DNA of 64,000 nucleotides, taken from contig JAFFSR010000240.1 of NCBI GenBank assembly GCA_017163975.1, forward strand, positions 1-64,000, in the 5' to 3' direction. This DNA comes from Anastatus disparis. Its lineage: Eukaryota; Arthropoda; Insecta; Hymenoptera; Eupelmidae. Below are positions 35,500-47,182 of the stretch, in pieces; positions within the stretch are counted from its first letter, which is position 1, and every line of letters starts with the position of its first letter. Position numbers and translations under genes: made by a program. The notes beneath the pieces are model-generated. The model worked only from the letters and a program-made list of their open reading frames with translations. It had not been told where the DNA came from and searched no databases.

Positions 35500-36727
35500 T
35501 CGAGTGATTATAGTCAAGTAATAATAGTCTAGTAATCTAAAAAATTTAATATATTTTTATAAATATATATAAAACATTTTATATTTTGATGTTAAATTAT
35601 TTTTTATACTACGTGTCATTAAAAATCATAATTTATTGTTAAAAATGTTACATTTTTAAACATTCTATTAATATAATAAATACATTAATTAAAAATAAAC
35701 TAATGGCATTTTTTATTTATGTATATTTAATTAAATTACTGTTATTATATGGAATTTCACTAATTAAAAAATTAATTGCATGATATAATATTTAATAATT
35801 TTTATAATTGCATATCAACACTTTCATAAACAAAAACTTTTGGTTATAAAAACGAAAATATTTTAAATATACATATTAGACAATTTAATTTGTCATTTCA
35901 TTAAAAAATTTTTATATATTCTGAATTAGAATACATATTTTAACACGCATTAGTTTCATTGCTAAAGGTGTTTACATTTTAAAGGTGCAATATTTCTAGG
36001 TTAAATTTAAAAGCAGAAAAATATTTTTAAAACTTATGTTACGTATACGCGATGTTGCCAAATCTCTTACGTAGCAGTAGCGGGTTTTCAAAAATTAACT
36101 CTTACTTTCACTTTAACTTTGAAAATCTCTGTCAATTTTCCTGAAAGGTATATACATAATTATATGAAATGAATCCTTAGATAATATACTTTCATAATAT
36201 CTAAATTTTAATTTGATCTGTTAACTTTTTTGACAGAAATTTGTATAAAACGCAATCAGTTCTCAGATCGCCCATAAGAGCCCATGTTATTTTTCGTATT
36301 TTTAACATTGAATTTCTCGAAAAAACATGCGGAATGAAATACTGAAAAAATCGAGGTAATTTAATTTAATATAATTAATCATATTTTACAATTTCAAAGC
36401 ATTCTGTTAACTTTTATGTAACCATTGAACATCCTTAAATAACAATTATAATCACGTAAAATACGAATAAAACGAAAGTTGATACTAGCGTAACATGTGA
36501 AGAGAAGAGGTAGTCATTTCAATACTCTATTATACGCTAACTCGGGAATCTCCCACATCCCCAACTGCTAATACAGTACATAAGTTACCTATCGCTGCTC
36601 TTACGGCCCTATTACATACATGAAACGAAATTTAGATTTTTGTTATTACAGAAGTCAATTTCAACAAACAGTTTCAACAACAGTTTTAATGATATTGATC
36701 AAAATTAATGATTATTGCATGTTTTAA

Positions 36728-37075
36728 GGTGGATCATCCGCTAGCTATAGTTTGTTGTTCATAAAAATTAAAAGTTACAAGAATTCTTCAATATTTTGAA
36801 AATAATTAATTTATACCAAGAAAAAAATCCCGTAAATTTTCAGCTAGCCTTAACGACTGATTTTATTATTTATGCTCACTTAAAGTTTATCTTTTTACTA
36901 CTATAAGATACAAAACACGCAAATTTTGAGTGAGCACATATAAAAAAATTAATCGTTAAGGCTACTTGAAAATTTACGGGGATTTTTTTCTTGGTATAAA
37001 TTAATTATTTTCAAAATATTGAAGAATTTTTTTAACTTTTATGAACAACAAACTATAGCTAGCGGATGATCCACC
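36728..37075. mobile_element. TTAA-flanked foldback element (family D), 348 bp
   Basis: TTAA lies at 36724-36727 and 37076-37079. The ends GGTGGATCATCCGCTAGCTA and TAGCTAGCGGATGATCCACC are perfect complements and the arms pair nearly throughout (TACCAAGAAAAAAATCCC against its complement). The sequence is so regular that insertion is probably recent. Non-coding. Confidence 0.9.
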
Positions 37076-37099
37076 TTAAGTATATTTTTGAAATTTTTA

Positions 37100-37462
37100 T
37101 TTTCTCTTATCTTTTTCGATTCATTATTCACAAAGTATTTAGTATTGGCTCATTTATAGTTTTCACTTTCCTTTTTTAATTTATCATTCACGGAACGCCT
37201 AGTATTTGCTTTTTTATAGTTTTTGTTTTTATTTTTTGAATTATCATTCGCGGAGTGCATAGTTTTTGTTTGTTATTTTATTAATAGTACAGATTTAATA
37301 TGGCGAATGTATGTCACTCGAGCTATAAAATAGTATAAGATACTCGTGATTTTAATGGCACATTATTTCACGGCGTTTAACAGCCGAGCGAAGCGAGGGA
37401 TCTCACACCTTCAAATAATGAGCCATTTAAGCCATTTGTATCTTAATATACTATTGCACAAT
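37100..37462 (+). mobile_element. Repeat family H with 3' hairpin, copy 2
   Basis: About three degenerate 63-bp tandem units (ATCATTCRCGGARYGCNTAG pattern) are followed by a hairpin from AAATAGTATAAGATACTCGTG to TCTTAATATACTATT, whose loop contains GCCGAGCGAAGCGAGGGA. It matches the order of parts in copies 1 and 3. Confidence 0.55.
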
Positions 37463-37546
37463 CAATCCTATTGCATAATAATTGTGCAAAAATTTTATTT
37501 TTCCTTTCATAATTACTGATTATTACTTTCCTAAATAATCAAACTA

Positions 37547-38696
37547 ACAAGGAGAGTGTTTTTCCTTCGGCACACAGATTGTAACCAAACTTGTTGAGTA
37601 AGTTCCTAGTAACAAAAATAAATAATATGTAGAGTTATAGAGCCCAACGCTTCCTCACTTTTGAATTATTCAATTTTATGATATGAGAAAAATGAGTTTA
37701 TCGACTAAATTCAAATTTTATGCTAAAACAAAAAATTTATAAAAAGTTAATATAGCATCATCAAATTTATAAGTATGTGTAATTAAAAGACACATAATAT
37801 ATTAGAAAAATAAATATTCAATTAAAAACAGCTGATTGAAATAATATTTATTACCTGGTTATACCGTCTTTTTTAATAAAAATCATGAATTCACCAAATA
37901 TCTATTTAATATTTTAAAAATTTGAACCTTGCACAAAATTATTTTCTTGAATATATTTTTTCTTGTATTATCTTAACCTGAAAGTAATAGAAAAATGTTC
38001 ACAAAGTATACATGTTCTATTTTTTAAATTAGAAAAAGCTTAACCATAAAATATATAGATACTTATCTGATGATTGTTGAGTAAATTTCACATGCTTACG
38101 TGTAAGTCCATGTTCTTGTACTATATTGAATCCTTAACAATATAGTAGATTTTTAATGACAAACAGAATTAGATTGAATTTATCTTTTATAATATATGAT
38201 GTTATTCTATCAGCCATTCGCATCAGCTCTTTGAGTATTTAGCTCCATGTTATGAGCTGAAAGAATAATTAATTTTCATCATATACTTGATGCACTTTTA
38301 CAACACTGACATTATTTACAACACTAATACTTCTTTTGGTTTCTGATCAGCAGTCAACTGTTGACAAAACAAAACAAAAAAATTTAAATTGGCGTGTATT
38401 AAACAATAGTTGTATAATCACAATTACAATGAAACTGATTGCAAAGTGATTACATTTGTGTTGCACACTTATATATATATATATATGTAACCACTTACAT
38501 AACCCATGTAAAAACAATAATACATACACTTTTTAAAAATATAAATAGAAATCACATATGAAACTTCATTATAACCTAATAAGGCAATTCTGAATACACA
38601 TTTATAGCGAATGTACGTATTTACAGAATCTTAATACTTTACTTTTAAATGATTTAAAGTTTTGATTCAACTTGATTTTAAAATACTATTTTTATT
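37547..38696 (+). repeat. Left terminal inverted repeat
   Basis: Pairs with 41996-43153. Landmarks are CGGCACACAGATTGTAACCA near the outer end and TTAATACTTTACTTTTAAAT near the inner end. Confidence 0.88.
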
Positions 38697-39454
38697 ATTT
38701 CACTTTTTTTTAAAAAGAGTAAAGTATTATACTTGCACGTAATTTTGGACGTCAATGGATTACGCACGATATCGCAGTCATACTGTTTGCATCCTTTTCT
38801 TTTTCCTTTAGCATGTCAAACAGCTGGTTATTTTTACCAGAAGATTATTGCTGTTGGTAAAGAAGATTGTCATAACAGCGCGATTACCATTATTAACACG
38901 TGTTCGTCATTCGTCAGTTTAGTTGATAGTATATTTATTTTCATTTCAAGTATTATTCTTATTGTATTAATTAATGAGATAAGTATATTTTATTCTAAAT
39001 TAAAATTTCATTATTTTGATTAAGATAGTGAATACTTTGTGATAATTTTTGTGATTTTCAGGTTAAAAAAATGTATTTTTAAAAGTTTTGTGGAAAAAAG
39101 AAATTTTATAGTGCATGAACTGTTTGAAAATGGATGGAAATTTTAAAGAAATAAGATCTACAGTGTGTGGAATATTTGAAAAAACGTGATAATAAACAGT
39201 GGAGGTAACAATTTAAACGACATTTTTATTTATTATATAATATATTTTGTATACTTTAAAAGTAAAAATTTATAAGTGACTGACATTAATAAATAAAAAT
39301 TATTTAATGTAAATCAACATTAAAAGTATTTTAGAAATTATTTTGAAAGCTTTTAAATTAATCATTTACAATTCAAATTTTGAAAATATTTTTAATTTTA
39401 AGGTAGAAATTAAATAATTCAATTCATTTTGAATATTTTAAAATGACATTTATT

Positions 39455-41284
39455 TTACATATTTACAAAAGTTTGTGTACATTTTTCAGGATGGTACAAT
39501 TCATAAAAACATTGAAAGCATAAACACTCTCTACACCAAGCACATTTCATAAATGCAAGTGAATTACAATCACATCTTTCACTACGTTTTTGAGAGAAGC
39601 ACACTTCATTTACATTCATGAAAATGTCTCTATCGCTAATTAATCCAGAGGAATACCACGCATACTGAATCATTGGATTAAATAATGGAGCAGATAGTTG
39701 ATGGTGAATCACTGAATGAATTTTTACAGCATCATCTCGACTGTTAATTTGTCTTTGCTGCTGCATCAAGTACGTTGAATTTTGTAATTTTTTACAAATA
39801 TTTTAATTTGCCTATGCAAATATGTATCTAATGGCTGACAGTAAGGTGTGCAGCCTGGAGGTATATATTTAATTGTGCATGTTGATTCATTATTTTCATT
39901 CTTGAATTTGTCAAATAAATTGGATTGGGATTGACCACCCCATGAATCCAAAATCAATAGAAAATTATTATTATTTACATAAGGTTGCAGCACATCTTTT
40001 GTGTATTCAGAAAATATAACTTTGGATAATTTTCCAGATTTTGAACATTTTATGGAAACATTTTTATACTTCTCTTCAAGAGTTTCCATTTCCAATTGAA
40101 TGCGTGGACCAAACTTTCCTGTTGTCTCTTGCAAACATAGGAAAACCTTGGGTAACAGCTTTCCTGATGCAGTGATTGAATATTGCGCAGTGTAAGTATG
40201 CGTTACTTTATTCATATCTCCAAGATGCACTTCTACAGACTTTTGTCCAATGTACCCAAGTGTTCTTTGTACATTTGTTCTGTACTCACACCCCATCTGA
40301 TCTGTATTAATCACAAAATTTAAATTGTAGGTGGGTATGAGTACACGGCATTCTTCTTGAAATTTGAAACTTATATTTTTAATTTCATCTAAAGATTTGA
40401 ATTCTGTTGGCTTCACATATCTTGTCACCTTCCTCTGACGTATTCTATGATTTTTTTTAAATGTACTTGCCCAAGATTGTGAAGCCTCAAACGCAAAGGT
40501 TCCATTTCCAAGAAATTGCATTGCTGCTTGCAAACCCCATTCTTGAATGTTCCTCGTGGAGACTGGTTGTTTATTTGAACGGGCATCCTGGAATCTTCTA
40601 AAAGTCCAGTCTTCGATTTCCTTCAATTTATCATATTTTGTGCCACCATTTAATACATCTCTTTTCCATCGATAAACTTCATCCTTTCGAGTTAAAGAAG
40701 GCCCAACAAATTTTGTAATGATTTCAAAGTCCAATTTGGATGTTCTGTGAGAAGATTAACAGCCTTAATTTTTTTGGAAATTGGAATCAAATTGAACTTT
40801 TTTTTTTTATCTGGAGGCTCATAGCCAGTAGAAGATTGACTTGTTGGAAGCGATTCTGTAATAAAAATAGATAATTAAGTATATTAAATTGAAAGAAAAA
40901 GATTTTTAAGGAAATAATTTTACCTGAAGATTCTGAAGTAAACTCTTCGCTATATTGATTGGATGGTTCATCAACTTCCCACTCGACAACTTCAGAAGGC
41001 AAGCACAACTCATCGCATATTACTGGTTGTAAATCAGTAATATACTCTATTAAAATGTTTGCCATTTCTTGGCCAGTTTCTTCTACTTTCATTGAAGAGG
41101 ACACGGATGAAGATACACTGATCATACCCCTTTCTTTTAAAATTTCAATGCACTTATAAACACTAGCAGTTATAAATTGCAGTGATTCATTTTCAGAGCC
41201 ATGAAAATCTTCATCCTCACTAAATTGCAGTGATTTATTTTCAAAGCCATGAAAATCTTCACACTCACTTGAATCACAATCCAT
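39455..41284 (-). pseudogene. DDE transposase, pogo/Tc5-like, of the long-TIR transposon
   Basis: Exon 1 (41284-40926, donor GTAAAAT) is acidic and contains a direct repeat of EDFHG-ENxSLQF. Exon 2 (from about 40859, acceptor TATTACAG) has a basic segment and a helix-turn-helix-like stretch (KAVNLLTEHPNWTLKSL), then the DDE core: FVINTDQMGCEYR (first D), LLILDSWGGQ (second D) and IPPGCTPYCQPLD (third acidic position). The C-terminus carries a cysteine cluster (CDCNSL, CAWCRECLCFQCF, HPEKC). Frame changes near 40711-40714 and 39788-39793 lie in T runs and each is cured by one extra base, so the gene could be intact in the organism. It would cut and join the element's own ends in the nucleus. 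Confidence 0.8.
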
Positions 41285-41995
41285 TTTTAATTTTTTAAAA
41301 GGAAATCAATAAAAATTTATCAATTATTAACTATAAATTTTGAATGATTTTAACAGATAGTATAACAAAAATAGAAATAACAAAAATAGAAATAACAATT
41401 ATAATGAAAATAAAAAATCTAATTGTATAACAAGATTGATCTTGGTTAAATAAATAAAAATAAAAATCTATTTATATAATAAAATTAATCTTGTTTAAAT
41501 GATTAAATAAAGTTTAATAGCTATAAATAATAAATTAAAAATAAGAAAAGATAAAAAATTACAATAAATATATATACAATTTTAACTAAAAAATCTTTCA
41601 AAATTTTAAATAATAAATTAATTAAATTTGATAATTACAAAAAAAATTAGGTTAATAAAAAAAATAATTAATTAATACAAAGAAAAATCAAACAAAATGA
41701 TTAAATTGATAAGTTAAGAAAATTTTGAACTGAAAAGAAATTTAAAAAGGTAAAATAACTATAAATTTAAAATAAATAATGGAAAACTGAAAAATGCTTT
41801 GCAATACTTAAGTGGTCGCTTTGAGGTTTTTCACTGTTGTAAAATTTTAAATATTTAAACAAAATTTTAAATATACTTTAATTTTGAAGTGCTAGATGGC
41901 GCCACAAAATAAAAGTATAGCAAGCAAAAACCAACGAATTGAATAAAATATATGTGCAAATGATATAAAAATATTATTTCTATTGTTTACATGAA
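41285..41995. other. Upstream region of the transposase gene
   Basis: A+T-rich sequence between the first exon and the right terminal repeat; the promoter should be here but no motif stands out. Confidence 0.4.
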
Positions 41996-43153
41996 TAAAA
42001 AAATAGTATTTTAAAATCAAGTTAAATTAAAACTTAAAATCATTTAAAAGTAAAGTATTAAGATTCTGTAAATACGTACATTCGCTATGAATGTGTATTC
42101 AGAATTGCCTTATTAGGTTATAATGAAGTTTCATATGAGATTTGTATTTATATTTTTAAAAAGTGTATGTATAATTATTGTTTTTACATGGGTTATATAA
42201 GTAGTTACATATATATATATATATATAAGTGTGCAACACAAATGTAATCACTTTGCAATCAGTGTCATTGTAATTGTGATTATACAACTATTGTTTAATA
42301 CACGCCAATTTAAATTTTTTTGTTTTGTTTTTGTCAACAGTTGACTGCTGATCAGAAACCAAAAGAAGTATTAGTGTTGTAAATAATGTCAGTGTTGTAA
42401 AAGTGCATCAAGTATATGATGAAAATTAATTATTCTTTCAGCTCATAACATGGAGCTAAATACTCAAAGAGCTGATGCGAATGGCTGATAGAATAACATC
42501 ATATATTATAAAAGATAAATTCAATCTAATTCTGTTTGTCATTAAAAATCTACTATATTGTTAAGGATTCAATATAGTACAAGAACATGGACTTACACGT
42601 AAGCATGTGAAATTTACTCAACAATCATCAGATAAGTATCTATATATTTTATGGTTAAGCTTTTTCTAATTTAAAAAATAGAACATGTATACTTTGTGAA
42701 CATTTTTCTATTACTTTCAGGTTAAGATAATACAAGAAAAAAATATATTCAAGAAAATAATTTTGTGCAAGGTTCAAATTTTTAAAATATTAAATAGATA
42801 TTTGGTGAATTCATGATTTTTATTAAAAAAGACGGTATAACCAGGTAATAAATATTATTTCAATCAGCTGTTTTTAATTGAATATTTATTTTTTCTAATA
42901 TATTATGTGTCTTTTAATTACACATACTTATAAATTTGATGATGCTATATTAACTTTTTATAAATTTTTTGTTTTAGCATAAAATTTGAATTTAGTCGAT
43001 AAACTCATTTTTCTCATATCATAAAATTGAATAATTCAAAAGTGAGGAAGCGTTGGGCTCTATAACTCTACATATTATTTATTTTTGTTACTAGGAACTT
43101 ACTCAACAAGTTTGGTTACAATCTGTGTGCCGAAGGAAAAACACTCTCCTTGT
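41996..43153 (-). repeat. Right terminal inverted repeat
   Basis: Complement of 37547-38696, with occasional substitutions and a difference in AT-repeat length near 42210. Confidence 0.88.
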
Positions 43154-43159
43154 AAAACT

Positions 43160-44745
43160 AGCTAAGTACAAGTTAAAAATTTGGAAAATTTAGGCAAATT
43201 AAAACTAAAAAATAGATAATTCAGCTAAATTTAAGTTAAAAAATAGATAACTTTAAATTTAAGATGAAAGCCAACAGTCAGCCTTGTTCTTATTACCAAC
43301 TATTGATATCTATAACCGACCATTACTATTGTTAAAAACTAATAAAAAACTAGTTGTATATAAGATAAAGGTGACATGGGCGGGCTAAGATAGTAGATAA
43401 TATAGAATGCGACTTATATTATTTCTAACCCTAAATCTTTCAACATCGTTTTTTTTACGTTTTTGAAAATTGAATATTCTGTATGATGTTATATGTTATG
43501 TGTAGGTTTTTCTCGCATTCGATTCAACCCTAACCGTGCACTGTTGGCAGAACACATAAACATATTACATTTTTATAATTAATTATAAATAAATCTTTTT
43601 TTAGTGGTCAACCCAATTTATAAAATAGCTCATTTTAATCTTAATAAAAAAAAGCTGATGATTGATCACCATTTTATATGTATCTATATTTTTTTTGAAA
43701 ATTATGAATAAGTTTTCATTAAATTGCATAAGGTTGCATGTTAAAGTTATTAATTTTAATTTCATTTTACTCGTTTATTTTATGGTTGACCCCAGCTGTT
43801 CTTTATACCATTCTAAAGCTCTGAGTTTCTACTTTAATTTTTATTAGTTTCAGATAAGATTATATTTTTAAGCGTGACCTGCTTATGCCACCTTAAGCTG
43901 AAAAATAGGTAACATCAGCTAAGCTAAAAAACAAATATATTTATCTAGATTTTGGCTGGAAAGTAGAAAAAATTAGCTGCCAGTTTTTACTCAATCACCG
44001 ATCATATATCCCTATTATCGACTATTACTGTCCTTAAAAATTAGTTAAAAATAAGTTAAAAACTGATGCGCACGGCAATGTAAACAATTATTAGCTTTAA
44101 ATCTTTAGAAAAAAACTCATTTCCTCGCGCGTAAGTGAAACAAGTATTTTCGTTATTAGTGAAAGAACGTGGTGTTTTATTCACTAGTAAAGAGATGTTA
44201 TATTTTTTCTACTAATGAGGAAATGTGGTATTTTGTTGGAAAACCTTGTTGGAAAATAGTTTGTTTCTCAACGTGTGTGGAAAAGCTTTGTTTACTAAAC
44301 GAGAAGTTTAGGACCATAAACAAAAGTGAAGGCTGTAACGAGTTTCCTAAAAATATTTTTTTCTTATTCTTTCCTCAAAATTCAACTTCTTTTCTTTTTT
44401 TTGGTTCTTATAAGAAAAATTACATTATTCACTTCATAAACGATAAAGACTGTTTTACAAAACTCTCGTCTTTATGCACTATTTACAAACTATACTTTTT
44501 CCATAAGAGCCGAAAAATTTTGCGATTTTAGAATTGGATTGGACAAAAAATATTTTCCAACCTTCATTGATAGAAAATCCAGTTGAATCACAGTGAACAT
44601 TTGAAAAAATAAGAAAAAGAAAAACCAAATAAAAATATTGGAACTAATAATGATTTTCAATGTCTTGATGAGATATTCATTGAATAAATTTAAAAAAGCG
44701 TAATTAGAAGAAAACAAAGCGTGACATATACGATACACCATACTT
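43160..44745. other. No gene recognised
   Basis: Two weakly similar blocks (about 43170-43330 and 43895-44070) both hold AAAAATAGATAAC/AAAAATAGGTAAC and ACTATTACTRT; they may be an old duplication. The 120-codon frame at 44169-44531 is lysine/phenylalanine-rich and resembles nothing known to me. Confidence 0.4.
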
Positions 44746-44750
44746 ATACA

Positions 44751-44870
44751 TTAACAGCCCAACGATGATCTAACTAAAGCTCATACTTTCTCTTTATTCT
44801 TTTAAACAATTTCAGAAATTATCACATAGATTATAAATTGAAAATCAAGAAAAAATATAATCTTGAACAT
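44751..44870 (-). repeat. BEL/Pao LTR fragment (inferred)
   Basis: The block from CAGCCCAACGATGATC to AAAATCAAGAAAAAATATAATC recurs at 53998-54125 in the same orientation and lies directly downstream of the BEL/Pao coding remnant. AATAAAGAGAAA on the minus strand would be the polyadenylation signal. Confidence 0.5.
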
Positions 44871-45470
44871 TCTCTCCTCCGTCTAAAAATATATTGATTT
44901 TGTACTTCTACAAATCGAATTAATGTTTTTAGATTTCCACTTTGAGTTCGAACTTCAGCCACGCGTCTTTTCAGGATAAACTTTTCCAGCAATACCTTTC
45001 CTTCATTTATTCCTTTGTATATTGTTATCAAGAATTAAAACTGTATCCCCTTCTTTTAAAGATTCATCACTTGTATGCCACTTCTTACAATGAAGGTAGA
45101 TTCTTTAAACAGCCTACGCCAGAAGGCATTAGCAAAATATTGACTAATCTTCCAACCTTTTCTTATACAAAATATCTGAGCGTCGCAATCTCCAAATCTA
45201 ATATTACAAGAAGATGTACCAATTAAAAAATGATTCGGCGTTAGTGCTTTTTGATCCTTTGGGTCTATGGAAATATGAGTTAACGGGTGCAAATTAACAT
45301 CATGGGTACCTTCAATTTCTGCAAAAACAGTGACTAAAACTTCTTCTTTAGGAGCTTGATCTCGCAAATAATAGTGAGCGCAGTTTTTACGTTCGTAATG
45401 TTTGTCTAAGACCGATAATCCAATATTTCTATCGAATTTCATTACAGACTGTCTCGTTACTTCCATGAAA
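44870..45470 (-). pseudogene. BEL/Pao retrotransposon polyprotein, C-terminal remnant
   Basis: Minus-strand frames contain LHPLTHISIDPKDQKALTPN followed by HFLIGTSS, then GWKISQYFANAFWRRL, then in another frame WHTSDESLKEGDTVLILDNN and finally VRTQSGNLKTLIRFVEVQ. This order (region after the integrase core, ending with the DUF5641-like tail) is that of BEL/Pao elements. Stops and frame changes show decay. The upstream part was lost or displaced: the LINE at 45573 begins about 100 bp away. Confidence 0.8.
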
Positions 45471-45558
45471 ATATTTTTCGTGATGTTTTATTAATAATTT
45501 TGTTAATTTTTCTTTTTTATCAAGTATGATTGATTTTGAATTAAAATAATTCAAAACC

Positions 45559-45572
45559 AATCATACTTAAGG
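45559..45572 (+). repeat. Target-site duplication of the I-group LINE, 5' copy
   Basis: AATCATACTTAAGG; the same 14 bases follow the poly(A) tail at 50973-50986. Confidence 0.9.
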
Positions 45573-45748
45573 ATTCGCGCGTCGGCGCTCGTCGGGAACA
45601 GACGTGTTTGTTGTTGCTCCGATACTAGTGTTCTACAAATATATCATTGGTTTAGTATATTTTCGCTTGGGCTCCGGCCCGGATAATACGAGTGTTCGTG
45701 CGTGTAGGAGGTTTTGCGGGGCGGAATTAACACGCTGCATCGCGGTGA

Positions 45749-47144
45749 ATGATGGAGAGTTTAACTCCAGTTCATTCACCAATGGAGACCGTTTTAGAAA
45801 ATGAAACTATGTCTCAACCAAGTTTAACAGAACAGACTCAAGATGGGCTTTTAGATGATAGAAGCCTATCACAAATTACTGAAATTCCCACTTTTTACGT
45901 CAAGAATAACGCAAATTCTACTTATTCTTCAGTGACTCAAAATGAGAAAGTTGCATCAAGAGATCAGGGACTGGTAATGATGTGTGTGGGTGACTTAACA
46001 TTAAGTGATTATGTGTGTGCCATCGGGAATATTATAAAACCGGAGAATATCATATACGCGTATAAATCTTCCAAAGGCCGAGTATGCCTATATTTATCCA
46101 ACAAAAGTCTAGTCGAAAGCCTAACCGAACAATTTGAATACTTGGAAATCAAGAATAACAATGTTTACATCAGACCTCTAGTAGCTAACTTTAAACGTGT
46201 AATACTATCTAATGTTCCCCCCTACTGTTTCGAACAAAACACTTGAAGATATATTCGATCAACTTAAAATTAAAAGAAATTCCAACGTTACACACAAGAA
46301 GGCAAAGTATAGACAAGGAAGGCTATAGCCACATCTTAAGTTCTAGAAGGCAAGTCTTCGCTAAATTTGACGATCTATCAAGAATTCTCCTCAATTTTTT
46401 AAAGTTAATAATGACGATATAGATTACTTTATATATACAACAACGGACGCCATGAAATGCTTTATATGCAAATTAGAAGGACATGTTGCCAAAAACTGTC
46501 CAAATAATAGCACGTCAAATCTACAAAATAAAAGTAACAGTATCTTGACTACAGAAGATAATAGCAGAAAACAAGTACAATCGTCCGCAGTTACAACTCA
46601 ATGTCCTTCTATCATTAATTTGCAAAATGAAAATAATTTTAAGAGACCTCTGTCAATAAACAGCAGCGAAGATTTTAATAGTCTCAATGACTCTACCAAA
46701 AGTGAGTTTACAACAAAAATCAAGCCGTCTTCAACCTTTATAGCTAAGAAAACTTACAAATCTAATAGGAAAAAGAGCAAAATAGAAGTGTCTCACGATG
46801 AAGTTATGGAAAAAATCGAAAATGCGTTAAGACCAGGCGAAACTATTTTCAATGACTCAGACAACTCGTTCTCCTTCAATTATAATAACTTTCTAGAATT
46901 TGTTAAAGCCTCACATAAAAACCCAAATGTCGAAGACGAGGCAAAAAAGCTATCAACTAATTTAACTGAAATTTCGGACTGCATCACAAAAATCTATGAA
47001 AAGATCAATGATAAAACAATTGAATCGAAACTTACTAGATTAAGGAAAAAGCTTTACTCAAACAGCGCTTCAACAGAAAACATTAACAAGGACACTGAGA
47101 GTGCAAGCAATCAGGAAAATAGTGATTCTGACAGTGAAGTGTAA
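45749..47144 (+). pseudogene. I-group LINE ORF1, gag-like, single zinc knuckle
   Basis: The frame opens at 45749 with MMESLTPVHSPMETVLENET and continues to 46246, through VMMCVGDLTLSDYVCAIGN, likely the RNA-recognition-like region. After disturbed sequence (46247-46440, including in-frame stops) it resumes with one CCHC knuckle, CFICKLEGHVAKNC, and a serine/asparagine-rich tail ending at 47144. The protein should bind the element RNA. It lies 38 bases ahead of ORF2. Confidence 0.75.
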
Positions 47145-47182
47145 GCCGCATCTTAAATCATCTCTATAAAATATTATTAAAA

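Larger units (their letters stand above)
31702..36434 (+). mobile_element. TTAA-flanked transposon carrying a Mutator-like transposase fused to a DEDDh exonuclease
   Basis: A 14-bp perfect terminal inverted repeat, GGATGTTCAATGGT at 31702 and its complement ending at 36434, is flanked on both sides by TTAA (31698-31701 and 36435-36438). A second inner inverted pair, GAGATTTGGCAA, is at 31949-31960 and 36055-36066. The only coding unit inside is the split gene at 32127-35499. TTAA targets are used by the piggyBac and Kolobok superfamilies; the transposase is not piggyBac-like, so Kolobok or a relative is the better guess. Confidence 0.72.
37547..43153. mobile_element. Transposon with about 1.15-kb terminal inverted repeats
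   Basis: The left end ACAAGGAGAGTGTTTTTCCT and the complement of the right end (ending at 43153) are the same; the match continues without large gaps to about 38696 on the left and 41996 on the right, including ATATATATAT runs and AAATGTAATCACTTTGCAATC. AAACTA precedes the left end and AAAACTA follows the right end, which may be a target duplication with one extra A. The centre holds a minus-strand transposase gene. Repeats of this length are unusual; the near identity of the arms points to recent activity or gene conversion. Confidence 0.85.

Noticed and set aside
31702..36434. piggyBac transposon (because of TTAA)
   Set aside because: The transposase blocks are Mutator-like and the ends are not piggyBac-like.
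38733..39023. 96-codon plus-strand frame with hydrophobic C-terminus
   Set aside because: No recognisable motif, no splice or start context, within a transposon opposite its gene.
44169..44531. 120-codon plus-strand frame
   Set aside because: Low-complexity F/K/N content and no similarity that I can recognise; may be chance.
44870..45470. Integrated virus remnant
   Set aside because: The motif order is that of a BEL/Pao retrotransposon and no envelope-like frame is present.
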